Assembly: GCA_022819645.1 (NCBI GenBank)
Contig: JAJEGU010000003.1
Span: 1-64,000, forward strand
Direction of reading: 5' to 3'
From: Pseudomonadales bacterium
Lineage (GTDB): Bacteria > Pseudomonadota > Gammaproteobacteria > Pseudomonadales > Pseudohongiellaceae
Length of the DNA: 64,000 nt
In this document: positions 56,486 to 64,000 of the stretch, one piece after another
How positions within the stretch are numbered: the stretch's first letter is position 1
How the letters are laid out: every line of letters begins with the position of its first letter
Translations under genes and position numbers: made by a program
Notes under the pieces: generated by a model
Seen by the model: the letters and a program-made list of their open reading frames with translations, nothing else
The model's database searches: none
Told to the model about the DNA's origin: nothing

Positions 56486-56961
56486 GGCTGCCCATTGTGC
56501 CAGCAATCGGCGATGGATTCCGCTGTCGGGAACGAGTCTGGCGAGACCGGGTCCAGCGAAAGGCGCCGGCATCGCATCCTTGCGAGTACCGGCTGTTGAT
56601 TGGGAATCTGGACGCGGGGCGTCCCTGCCCCGGCCAGAGTTCGAAGGATTCTGGTTTCCCCAATCGCCGCCTGCCGCGATCAGCCAGACGCAGGGAGCCG
56701 GCTATCGGGGTGAGCGAATGCCCGAGTACGCCGCGCACAAGTCGCGGTTTCCCGGCAATGAGGCAGTTGCGGATCTAGCCGGCAACCGGGGCTATTGCTG
56801 CCCTGGTTCCCCCCAAGGTCCGGCAATCACTTCAGTGGGACCGGCGCAAAGCGCCGGCAAGTCCGCGCCCCCGCACGGACGAGTCAACAATAAGGCATTC
56901 TGGGGCCTGCCGGCAATTGAAATTTTCCGCTTGAAACCGGTGGTTTCATCGGAAAAATGGT
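56486..56961. other. Intergenic region with several hairpins
   Basis: 476 bp without a convincing gene. Hairpins include GGGGC-GTCCCT-GCCCC, CCGGCGC-AAA-GCGCCGG (56841-56857, 7-bp stem with triloop) and GAAACC-GGT-GGTTTC near 56935, the last just downstream of the quinohemoprotein stop codon on the minus strand and possibly a terminator. Frames through it in both directions are compositional. Confidence 0.5.
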
Positions 56962-59052
56962 CTACTCGCCCAGGCTGAACACGTACAGGGCGTTGCCATT
57001 GGCGGGATGGCGCACGTCGGGGGAAACCACCCGGGGCACCGTCCGCGGGCTGACGCCCCGGGCGCCAAGGCCCGTGGTCACCGCCACGTATTGCTTGCCA
57101 CCCACCGCATAGGTCACCGGATGGCCCTGCACCGAAGTGCCGAGGCGGGTTTCCCAGAGAATCTCGCCACTGCGGACATCGAAGGCGCGGAAGCGGCGGT
57201 CCAGATCGCCCACAAAGGCAAGACCGCCGGCGGTGGAGATCACGCCGGTGAGGAAAGCCGCCCGTTGCTCGTAGCTCCAGACTTCCTCCATGCTGTCCAC
57301 ATGGTAAGCGGCGAGCTTGCCCATATTGCCGTCGGAGCCGGGCATTTCGAACCAGCGCCGGTTCGCCGCCGTGCCCCCGGCGCCATGCACCAGGGGCACT
57401 TCCCGGGCGGCGATTTCGAGGCAGGACTGGCTCAGGGGAATCACCAGCGCCGCACTCGGCTCGTGATAGCTCATCGAATGCCAGTCCTTGCCGCCCGCCG
57501 TGCTCGGGCAGACTGAAATCCATTGGTCGAGTTGCGCGTTGCGGATGTCGTCGCGGTAGGTGACCGCGCCGGTCACCGGGTCGATATCGGTGAATACGTT
57601 CTGGAACACGGTTTCCTCGTAATCGACGAAGGCGCCGGTTTCGCGGTCGTGTTTCCAGAGGATGCCGTGCTTGCCAATCGAGAATACGAGCCGGTCCCCG
57701 CCCCGGTCGATCAGGATGCGCTCGAACACCTCGTCAAGATCCAGCGCCTCGGCGGGAACATGCTGGAAGAACCAGTCGAGTTCACCGGTATCCACGTCAA
57801 TGGCCACGGTGGCATTGGTGAACAGCCCGGCGTCGTTGATCGACAGGCTGCGGGACGCCGGCATCCACGGCTTTTGCTGGGCGGTGCCCCAGAAGGTGAG
57901 CTTTGACTCCGGGTCATAGGTGCCGGTGATCCAGGTTTCGCCGCCGGCGCGGAACAGGTCGGCAATGTCTCCCCAGGTGTCGCCGCCTGGCTCGCCGGAT
58001 TCCGCCACGGTGTTGAAGCGCCAGAGCGGGTCGCCGGTGTCCACGTCCCAGGCGCTGATATAGCAGTCTTCCTCGATATAGCGCGAGCAGCCCGCCAGGC
58101 CCTGGATCACCTTGCCGTCGGCCACGATGGGGCCGCTGGAATTCTGGAATCCCCGGCTGCTGTCCGCCACCTCGGCCTCCCAGACAGGTTCGCCGGTGCG
58201 GGCGTCGAGGGCGAGCAGGCGGGTGTCGGTGGTGGCGTGGATGATCTTGTCTTCGTAGATGGCGATATTGCGCATGTCGCCGCTGTCGAAGGGGCCGGCA
58301 TGATGTTCCCAGATCAACTCGCCGGTCACCGCATCCAGCGCCTGGACGATATTGCCGCTGTTGATCAGGTAGATGACGCCGTCGTAGACCAGCGGCGATG
58401 GTTCCGAGTCGCCCTCGTGCATGCTCCAGACCCATTCAAGCTGGAGGCCGGAAACATTCTCGGTATTGATCTGGTCGAGCGGGCTGTAACTCCAGGCCTG
58501 GAAGTTGCGCCGCAACATGGGCCAGTCCCCCGGCGCCGGGTCGATCAGCATGGCGTCGCTGGCGGGGGTGAAATTCTCGACCGCACCCGCCCGCACCACG
58601 CCGGTGGGACGTTCCGGCTCCGCCTGCCGCATCAGCGGATTGCCTCCTTCGGCAAAGGCAAGCATGGCGTAATCCGCCCCGGAATCCAGGGCGGGGTTGG
58701 CGTCTGTGGCTCCCATGGAGCGCATGATGTGGGCGATGATATTGAAGTAGGCCTCGTCGCTGATGCCGGCATTGCCGCCGGGAGGCATGCTGCCCTTGAG
58801 GTAATTGAAGAAGTCCGCCGGCGTCTGCTGCCCGAAGCGCCCCATGAATCCGGGCCCGGAAAGCACCGGCCCGAGGGCGCTGCCCTGCATCTGCGCGCCG
58901 TGGCAGGCGGCGCACCAGGTCGCGTAGCTGGCTTCGCCGCCGGCGGCCTGATCCGCGAAAACGATCGGGGCTTCCTCCACGGTCGCCGACCGGTCGCAGG
59001 CGGCAAGCGCGGCCAGCGATGCCAGCGCGCCGAGAATGCGTGTCGTATTCAT
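56962..59052 (-). CDS. Cytochrome c-PQQ fusion dehydrogenase (quinohemoprotein lipoprotein)
   Basis: 696 residues. Lipoprotein signal with lipobox LAAC ([12 protein letters not shown]). A class I cytochrome c domain follows at the N-terminus: CAACHG (residues about 48-53) for haem and a Met ligand region near LKGSMPPGG. The PQQ propeller starts about residue 175 ([20 protein letters not shown]) with tryptophan-docking repeats ([31 protein letters not shown]) and a cysteine-bearing segment [20 protein letters not shown]. In the well-known quinohemoprotein alcohol dehydrogenases the cytochrome is C-terminal, so this order is reversed. The substrate is unknown; electrons should pass from PQQ to its own haem at the outer or inner membrane face. 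Confidence 0.87.
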   Translation of the reverse strand: MNTTRILGALASLAALAACDRSATVEEAPIVFADQAAGGEASYATWCAACHGAQMQGSALGPVLSGPGFMGRFGQQTPADFFNYLKGSMPPGGNAGISDEAYFNIIAHIMRSMGATDANPALDSGADYAMLAFAEGGNPLMRQAEPERPTGVVRAGAVENFTPASDAMLIDPAPGDWPMLRRNFQAWSYSPLDQINTENVSGLQLEWVWSMHEGDSEPSPLVYDGVIYLINSGNIVQALDAVTGELIWEHHAGPFDSGDMRNIAIYEDKIIHATTDTRLLALDARTGEPVWEAEVADSSRGFQNSSGPIVADGKVIQGLAGCSRYIEEDCYISAWDVDTGDPLWRFNTVAESGEPGGDTWGDIADLFRAGGETWITGTYDPESKLTFWGTAQQKPWMPASRSLSINDAGLFTNATVAIDVDTGELDWFFQHVPAEALDLDEVFERILIDRGGDRLVFSIGKHGILWKHDRETGAFVDYEETVFQNVFTDIDPVTGAVTYRDDIRNAQLDQWISVCPSTAGGKDWHSMSYHEPSAALVIPLSQSCLEIAAREVPLVHGAGGTAANRRWFEMPGSDGNMGKLAAYHVDSMEEVWSYEQRAAFLTGVISTAGGLAFVGDLDRRFRAFDVRSGEILWETRLGTSVQGHPVTYAVGGKQYVAVTTGLGARGVSPRTVPRVVSPDVRHPANGNALYVFSLGE

Positions 59053-59140
59053 TTGTGCGTCTCGCAGTCGGAACTCTGGCCCGATTATGGAAAAGCGTTT
59101 TGACTAAGGCAACAGTGGTGATGGCTGCATTCGATTGGTT

Positions 59141-59264
59141 CGTGCATGCCATCCCTGGCGCGACATTGGTGGCGTCGCTAACCCCCAGCCTTGCCATCCA
59201 TGGCAAGTCGTTCGGCCCTCAAGAAGCTGCGCTTCTTGTCGGCTGCGCCGACCGGGCCTCACCC
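59141..59264. repeat. Intergenic hairpin array, second copy of the 30805-31084 type
   Basis: Modules: GTGCATGCCATCCCTGGCGC; CTTGCCATCCATGGCAAG; AAGAAGC-TGC-GCTTCTT (59221-59237); GTCGGC-TGC-GCCGAC (59238-59252); end ACCGGGCCTCACCC. CCATGGCAAGTCGTTCGGCC and the ending are shared with the first array. It lies between the quinohemoprotein start and the gpmI end. Confidence 0.8.
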
Positions 59265-59306
59265 ATGCCTCGCACGCCCGCCAAACCCTGTCCGCCAGAT
59301 GGAGAC

Positions 59307-60860
59307 TTACGCCGTACGGATATTACGCGATTCGCGAAGCAGGACTTTGCCTGTCATCTCTTGGGGAATTGGTAGTTTAAGGAGGCTCAGCATGGTGGGG
59401 GCGATGTCGCAGAGGCTGCCTTCGGTGGTGAACTTGAGCTCGTTGGCGCCGACATAAACCAGCGGCACGGGGCCGGTGGTGTGGGAAGTCAGGGGCTGGC
59501 CGGTTTCGGGGTCGCGCATTTGCTCTACATTGCCGTGGTCGGCGGTGATAAGCAGGTCCGCTCCGGTCTCGAGCACGGCCTCGACGATTTCACCGAGACA
59601 TTGATCGACGGCTTCGACTGCCTTGATCGAGGCTTCGAAACTGCCGGTATGGCCGACCATGTCGCCGTTGGCGTAATTGCAGACGATGGCGTCGAAATTG
59701 CCCGAGCGGATCGCCGCCGACAGCCGGTCGGTCAATTCGAAGGCCGACATTTCCGGTTTCAGGTCGTAGGTCTTGACCTTGGGAGAAGGGATCAGCTCGC
59801 GTTCTTCATTGGCGAACGGCTCTTCCCGGCCGCCGTTGAAAAAGAAGGTGACATGGGCGTACTTTTCGGTCTCGGCGATGCGCAGTTGCGAGCCGCCCCG
59901 GTCGGCGAGCCAGGCGCCGAAGACGTTTTTCAGTTGTTCCGGCGGATAGGCGCAATTCGCGGGGATGTCCGCGGCGTATTCGGTCAACATGACGAAGTCG
60001 GCAAGTTCTGGCCGGCGCTTGCGCGTGAAGCCATCGAAGTCGTCCTCGACGAAGGCGCGGGTAAGCTGGCGCGCGCGGTCGGCGCGAAAATTCATGAATA
60101 CGACCGCGTCGCCGTCGCCAACGGCCGCATCCGTTTCGCCGATCAGGCTGGCCTGGACGAATTCGTCGTCTTCGCCGCGTTCGTAGGCGGCGAGCAAGGC
60201 CGATTCGGCATCCGGAAAGCGGAATGGCGCTACGCCTTCGGTCAGCATCGCCCAGGCGGGCTCGACGCGCTCCCAGCGCTGGTCCCGGTCCATGGCGTAA
60301 AAGCGTCCGCAGATCGAAGCCAGCTTGCCCTTGCCGCTCGCGGCAAGTTTCGCCTCGAATTGTTTCAGCGAAGCCAGGGCGCTGCGCGGCGGCGTGTCCC
60401 GCCCGTCGAGCAGGGCGTGCAGGTACAGCCTGCCGACGCCGCGCTCGAGCGCGAGATCGAGCATGGCCAAGATCTGGTCTTCATGACTGTGAATGCCGCC
60501 GGGCGAAAGCAGGCCGATCACGTGCAAGGCCGAGCCGTTCGACACGACTTTGCCGGCGGCTTCGGTCAAGGCGGGATTGCTGAAAAATTTGCCTTCCTCG
60601 ATGTCGCGGTCGATGCGCGTAAGCGTCTGGTACACCACGCGCCCGGCGCCGATGTTCATGTGCCCGACTTCGGAATTGCCCATCTGGCCGGCCGGCAGCC
60701 CGACGGCTTCGCCCGAGGTGCGCAGCAAGGTATGCGGGCGCTCGCCCCAGAGTTCGTCCCACACCGGACTGTCGGCGGCATGGATGGCGTTGTAGTCGCT
60801 TTCCTCGCGATGGCCCCAGCCATCGAGAATCAGCAGTACTGCGGTCTTGCGGGGTTTCAT
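59307..60860 (-). CDS. gpmI: 2,3-bisphosphoglycerate-independent phosphoglycerate mutase
   Basis: 517 residues. Alkaline-phosphatase fold: [20 protein letters not shown] with the first metal Asp, [19 protein letters not shown] with the catalytic Ser, [11 protein letters not shown], and C-terminal [13 protein letters not shown] with metal ligands. It interconverts 2- and 3-phosphoglycerate in glycolysis using two manganese ions. No dPGM is seen in the window. Confidence 0.97.
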   Translation of the reverse strand: MKPRKTAVLLILDGWGHREESDYNAIHAADSPVWDELWGERPHTLLRTSGEAVGLPAGQMGNSEVGHMNIGAGRVVYQTLTRIDRDIEEGKFFSNPALTEAAGKVVSNGSALHVIGLLSPGGIHSHEDQILAMLDLALERGVGRLYLHALLDGRDTPPRSALASLKQFEAKLAASGKGKLASICGRFYAMDRDQRWERVEPAWAMLTEGVAPFRFPDAESALLAAYERGEDDEFVQASLIGETDAAVGDGDAVVFMNFRADRARQLTRAFVEDDFDGFTRKRRPELADFVMLTEYAADIPANCAYPPEQLKNVFGAWLADRGGSQLRIAETEKYAHVTFFFNGGREEPFANEERELIPSPKVKTYDLKPEMSAFELTDRLSAAIRSGNFDAIVCNYANGDMVGHTGSFEASIKAVEAVDQCLGEIVEAVLETGADLLITADHGNVEQMRDPETGQPLTSHTTGPVPLVYVGANELKFTTEGSLCDIAPTMLSLLKLPIPQEMTGKVLLRESRNIRTA

Positions 60861-60957
60861 GGGCTCGCGTTATCCAAAGCGGGGTCGCATGGGACGGGAT
60901 GCGAATTATCCGCCATCTTGAGACGGATTTGCAGTAAACAATATCCCCGCACTTCGA

Positions 60958-61293
60958 TTAACTCTTGCAGCCGGGAGCCTGCGCCGCAGGCTCCCGGGAT
61001 TCCGCCCTGAGGCGTTCGTGGTTGCGCACTACTTCGTCCATGATGCGGCGGAACAGGTCGCGGACGAGGTTCGGGTCGAGCTGGTTGGCCTCGCTGAGGG
61101 CCGCAAGGGCATTGAGTTTTTCCTCTTCCCGGCGGGTGTCGAGGGCATTGAGTTCGCGGCTGGCCTTGAGCAGGCCGACGTCGTGAGTAAGCGCAAAGCG
61201 CTCGCGCAGCAACTCGACTATGCCCCGGTCGATGTCGTCTATGCGTTGGCGAATGGCGAGCAATTCGCCCGGAATGGTGTCGGAGTCACTCAT
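60958..61293 (-). CDS. Chorismate mutase, AroQ class
   Basis: 111 residues, all helical. LLAIRQRIDDIDRGIVELLR and ERFALTHDVGLLKASRELNA form the first helix and the Arg/Lys active-site block; NLVRDLFRRIMDEVVRNHER is the last helix. It converts chorismate to prephenate; no prephenate dehydratase domain is fused. Its C-terminal codons (EPAAQAPGCKS) pass through a solo pair of terminal repeats of the 167-bp element, and its start codon touches a half copy at the other end, so both gene ends have been remodelled. No good ribosome site is visible. Confidence 0.88.
   Translation of the reverse strand: MSDSDTIPGELLAIRQRIDDIDRGIVELLRERFALTHDVGLLKASRELNALDTRREEEKLNALAALSEANQLDPNLVRDLFRRIMDEVVRNHERLRAESREPAAQAPGCKS
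60971..60997. repeat. Terminal-repeat-only copy 8 of the palindromic element
   Basis: CCGGGAGCCTGCG (60971-60983) and CGCAGGCTCCCGG (60985-60997) abut with one base between. The internal part of the element is missing. It lies inside the 3' end of the chorismate mutase gene. Confidence 0.8.
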
Positions 61294-61353
61294 CTGGCAG
61301 CCTGTGCCGCGGGAATTCGCGAAAGCGAAAATTGCGATATAGCCGCTCCCCGG
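61294..61353. repeat. Palindromic element, half copy 7 (orientation B left arm)
   Basis: CTGGCAGCCTGTGCCGCGGG onward, then GAATTCGCGAAAGCGAAAAT and a diverged continuation. It starts one base after the chorismate mutase start codon, in the divergent region toward priA. Confidence 0.8.
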
Positions 61354-61420
61354 GTTGCCGCTTGTCCGGACTCGGGTTTGAAACTACCATTTCGCGTCAC
61401 TGACTGTTCCGGTTGCCTGC

Positions 61421-63649
61421 ATGCCCGACCCAGAGGATTCGAATCACGGCGAACCCATCCTCCGTGTTGCCGTCCCGCGTCCCCTGCGGCGGCTGTTCGA
61501 CTATCTGCCGCCGACAGGGCAAAAGGTTACCCGATTCCGCCCCGGCTGTCGCATCAAGGTTCCCTTCGGCTCCCGGGAGCTGACGGGCTTCGTGCTGGAA
61601 ACCGCCAAACGCAGCGAAGTCGAGCGCGAAAAGCTGAAACCCGCAGTCGCGATTCTCGACCACGAACCCCTATTCCATCCGGCGCTGCTGGAGCTGCTGC
61701 GATGGGGCGCGGACTATTACCACCATCCCGTCGGCGAAGTGCTGGCAAGCGCGGTGCCGGCATCGCTGCGGCAGGGAGCGCCGCGGTATCCGGCTATCGA
61801 CTACTGGACTGCAATCGCCACCCCCGAAGCACTTTCTCCCCGGGCCAGGCGCCAGCGCGAGTTGCTCGAATACATAATGCACCGGGAAAGCGTCAGCCGC
61901 CTTGAGGTCCGGGAAGCGGGTTTCAACTCGAACTTGCTACGGCAACTTGAGAACAGGAATCTGCTGCGGAAGCAAACCCGGAACGCAACGCCGGCCAAGG
62001 CATTCAAGGCCTTGCGGCCCGGCGACCTGCAGCGGCCCGCGCTAAATGCGGAGCAGAGCGCCGCGGTGGCAAGGTTTCAGGCCGCCGGAGACGGATTCCG
62101 CTGCGCCCTGCTCAATGGCATTACCGGCTCCGGCAAGACCGAAATCTATATGCGGCTGATGGAGGACGAGCTTGCCAATGGCCGCCAGTGCCTGGTGCTC
62201 GTGCCGGAAATTGGCCTCACACCCCAGACTGTGGAACGCTTCCGGCAGCGCTTTCCAGTGCCCCTTGCGGTATTTCATTCCGGGCTGAACGATGGCGAAC
62301 GCCTCGCGGCCTGGCGTCAGGCGGCGGAAGGCAGCGCCGCCATTTTGATCGGCACCCGCTCGGCGATATTCGCGCCCCTGGCCCGCCCGGGCCTGATCGT
62401 GGTGGATGAGGAGCACGATGCCTCCTTCAAGCAGCAGGAGGGCTTTCGTTATTCCGCCCGGGACCTTGCCGTCATGCGGGCCAGCATGGAAGGCGTCGGC
62501 ATCGTGCTCGGCTCCGCCACGCCCAGCCTGGAAAGCTTCCACAATGCCGTTTCCGGTCGTTTCCTCGGGCTTGAACTGAAACGGCGCGCAGGCGGTTCCA
62601 CGCCCGCGCGGCTGTTGCCGCTGGACATCGCCAACCAGCATTTGCCCGGAGGCTTGTCGGAAATGGCCCTGATGAAAATCGCCCGGCATCTCGAAGCGGG
62701 AAACCAGGTGCTGGTATTCATCAATCGCCGGGGTTTTGCGCCGATTCTGCACTGCCTGCTATGCGGCTGGATGGCGCAATGCGAAGATTGCAGCGCCTGC
62801 CTCACGGTGCATGCCAAACCACCCTGCCAGCGTTGCCACCACTGCGATTCCCGGCGAAAGATTCCCACGCGCTGCCCGGTCTGCCAGCAGGACGATCTTG
62901 CCACCATGGGCCTGGGCACCCAGCAAATCGAGGGTTTTTTGCGGAAAGAGTTCCCCGCGACGCCGGTATTGCGCATCGACCGGGACTCCACCCGGGGCAA
63001 GCACAGTTTCAGCAAGCTGCTTGATGATGTGGCCAGAGGCGAGCCTGCCCTGCTGATCGGCACCCAGATGCTCGCCAAGGGACATCATTTTCCCGGCATA
63101 ACCCTTGCCGTCATCGTGGATGCCGATGGCGGGCTGTTTTCGCCGGATTTTCGCGGCCAGGAGCAGATGGCGCAACTGATTACCCAGGTTGCCGGCCGTG
63201 CGGGCCGCGACAGCGAGCGCCCCGGGGAAGTGCTCGTGCAGACCCGCCACGCCGAACACGAAACCCTGCGGCGCATCATTGATTCGAGCTACTCCGAATT
63301 TGCTTCCCATTTGCTTGTCGAGCGGCGGGCCGCAGGCATGCCGCCCTTCGCGCATCTTTGCCTGCTGCGCGCCGAATCGAAAGACCGTGAAGCGGCGCTG
63401 GCTTTCCTGCGCCGGGCGAGGCGCGGCATCGAAAGCCATTGCCGCGAAAAGCAAGTCCACCTGACCGGCCCCCTGCCGGCGCCCATGGAGAAGCGTCAGT
63501 CGCGGTTTCGCATGCATCTGTTGCTGCGCAGCCAAAGCCGTCCGGGGCTGCATGGAGTGCTTGCCCGGCTTGCGCGACAACTCGATGAAGCGCCCGCGCC
63601 CCGGGAACTGCGCTGGCACATCGACGTGGACCCCATCGACCTGCTTTGA
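61421..63649 (+). CDS. priA: Primosomal replication restart helicase PriA
   Basis: 742 residues. N-terminal DNA-binding part (LRVAVPRPLRRLFDYLPP), SF2 helicase with Walker A LLNGITGSGKTEIYMRL, DEEH box LIVVDEEHDASFKQQEG, and zinc-binding cysteines in CLLCGWMAQCEDCSACLTVH, CQRCHHC and CPVCQ. TQVAGRAGRDSERPGEVLVQ is helicase motif VI. It reloads the replisome at stalled forks. Confidence 0.97.
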   Translation: MPDPEDSNHGEPILRVAVPRPLRRLFDYLPPTGQKVTRFRPGCRIKVPFGSRELTGFVLETAKRSEVEREKLKPAVAILDHEPLFHPALLELLRWGADYYHHPVGEVLASAVPASLRQGAPRYPAIDYWTAIATPEALSPRARRQRELLEYIMHRESVSRLEVREAGFNSNLLRQLENRNLLRKQTRNATPAKAFKALRPGDLQRPALNAEQSAAVARFQAAGDGFRCALLNGITGSGKTEIYMRLMEDELANGRQCLVLVPEIGLTPQTVERFRQRFPVPLAVFHSGLNDGERLAAWRQAAEGSAAILIGTRSAIFAPLARPGLIVVDEEHDASFKQQEGFRYSARDLAVMRASMEGVGIVLGSATPSLESFHNAVSGRFLGLELKRRAGGSTPARLLPLDIANQHLPGGLSEMALMKIARHLEAGNQVLVFINRRGFAPILHCLLCGWMAQCEDCSACLTVHAKPPCQRCHHCDSRRKIPTRCPVCQQDDLATMGLGTQQIEGFLRKEFPATPVLRIDRDSTRGKHSFSKLLDDVARGEPALLIGTQMLAKGHHFPGITLAVIVDADGGLFSPDFRGQEQMAQLITQVAGRAGRDSERPGEVLVQTRHAEHETLRRIIDSSYSEFASHLLVERRAAGMPPFAHLCLLRAESKDREAALAFLRRARRGIESHCREKQVHLTGPLPAPMEKRQSRFRMHLLLRSQSRPGLHGVLARLARQLDEAPAPRELRWHIDVDPIDLL

Positions 63650-63755
63650 CGCCAGTGGCGCCTGAACCTTAGCTTTTACGCAGTTTGCCGACACTATAGA
63701 ATGCGGGCCGGGTGAAATTCCCGGAAAATCCCCGAACCCTTGCTGAAGGCAGAAG

Positions 63756-64000
63756 ATGGCGCGCAAACAAGACTCCTCATTTTCCTCCGGCCTGTTGTGG
63801 CTGACGCTGGCTGGCGGCGCCACGCTGCTGGCCTACTTCCTGCTCACGCCTTCCGGAAGCTCGCCTGCGGCGCCAGCCGAAACCGTTTCCGAATCCGGCG
63901 AGGCGGGCGGCTCCCTGCAATTCGAATTTTATGACCGGCTGCAACAGGACGCCGTGGAAACCAATGTGCAAGCCAATGAACCGGCGCAGCCCGGCGCTGC
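63756..64000 (+). CDS. FtsN/SPOR-domain-like cell division protein, N-terminal part
   Basis: The ATG at 63756 has AAGGCAG upstream and the frame is open to the window end (81 codons seen). A short cytoplasmic tail (MARKQDSSFSSG) is followed by one membrane helix (LLWLTLAGGATLLAYFLL) and a Pro/Ala/Glu-rich periplasmic start containing LQFEFYDRLQQD, the FxFYxxL element of FtsN-like proteins. The usual order priA-ftsN-like supports it. The SPOR domain would lie beyond the window. Confidence 0.72.
   Translation, partial: MARKQDSSFSSGLLWLTLAGGATLLAYFLLTPSGSSPAAPAETVSESGEAGGSLQFEFYDRLQQDAVETNVQANEPAQPGA

Noticed and set aside
56385..56978. Plus-strand frame of 197 codons in the gap before the quinohemoprotein gene
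   Set aside because: Overlaps the antisense of the DUF3667 N-terminus, with no signal, domain or ribosome site.

Overview
The window is GC-rich, densely coded and reads as chromosome of a free-living or host-associated aerobic gammaproteobacterium. The evidence is the atpIBEFHAGDC-glmU-glmS order, a HexR-type regulator, a recC-recB-recD operon, priA followed by an FtsN-like SPOR-family gene, a PiuC/TonB-receptor pair and many periplasmic quinoproteins. No rRNA, tRNA, CRISPR array, prophage or intact transposase gene was seen. I cannot name the genus from sequence alone.

Layout. 1-2139: a PPi-type phosphofructokinase (cut by the window edge) diverges from ubiX. 2181-7534: one minus-strand operon makes dTDP-L-rhamnose (rfbA, rfbC, rfbD, rfbB) together with an SDR epimerase and a family 2 glycosyltransferase. 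7713-11024: an unknown secreted or anchored protein, a methyltransferase with a regulatory domain and a beta-barrel protein. 11269-15891: a four-gene plus-strand operon (Tat-exported Gfo/Idh/MocA oxidoreductase, Fe-S GMC dehydrogenase, its Tat small subunit, DUF1080 hydrolase) that looks like 3-keto-glycoside chemistry. 16240-20418: DUF4105 membrane protein, FemAB-like acyltransferase, hexR and a decayed toxin-antitoxin locus. 20405-30682: glmS, glmU and the complete ATP synthase operon. 31084-41473: a secreted unknown, TonB receptor plus piuC, Phd/Doc, an epoxide-hydrolase-like protein, a cupin, a PQQ dehydrogenase and two YceI proteins. 41553-44192: gapA preceded by a GAPDH paralogue that lacks the catalytic cysteine, then an SMR transporter. 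44513-54224: recCBD and a DUF1295 protein. 54283-55304: an AT-rich insertion with a GIY-YIG protein, next to hicBA. 55448-64000: DUF3667 protein, cytochrome c/PQQ fusion, gpmI, chorismate mutase, priA and the start of an FtsN-like gene.

The most unusual content is between the genes. A 167-bp palindromic element bounded by CTAG occurs as five near-complete copies, two half copies and one copy reduced to its terminal repeats. The terminal repeats of a given copy tend to match each other even where copies differ. A second set of intergenic modules consists of short perfect hairpins whose stems change in a compensatory way between copies while the loop or core stays fixed. These elements abut start codons, supply stop codons and extend reading frames of neighbouring genes. 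The other strong oddities are the Cys-to-Ala GAPDH paralogue in tandem with gapA and the internally deleted toxin-antitoxin pair between hexR and glmS.
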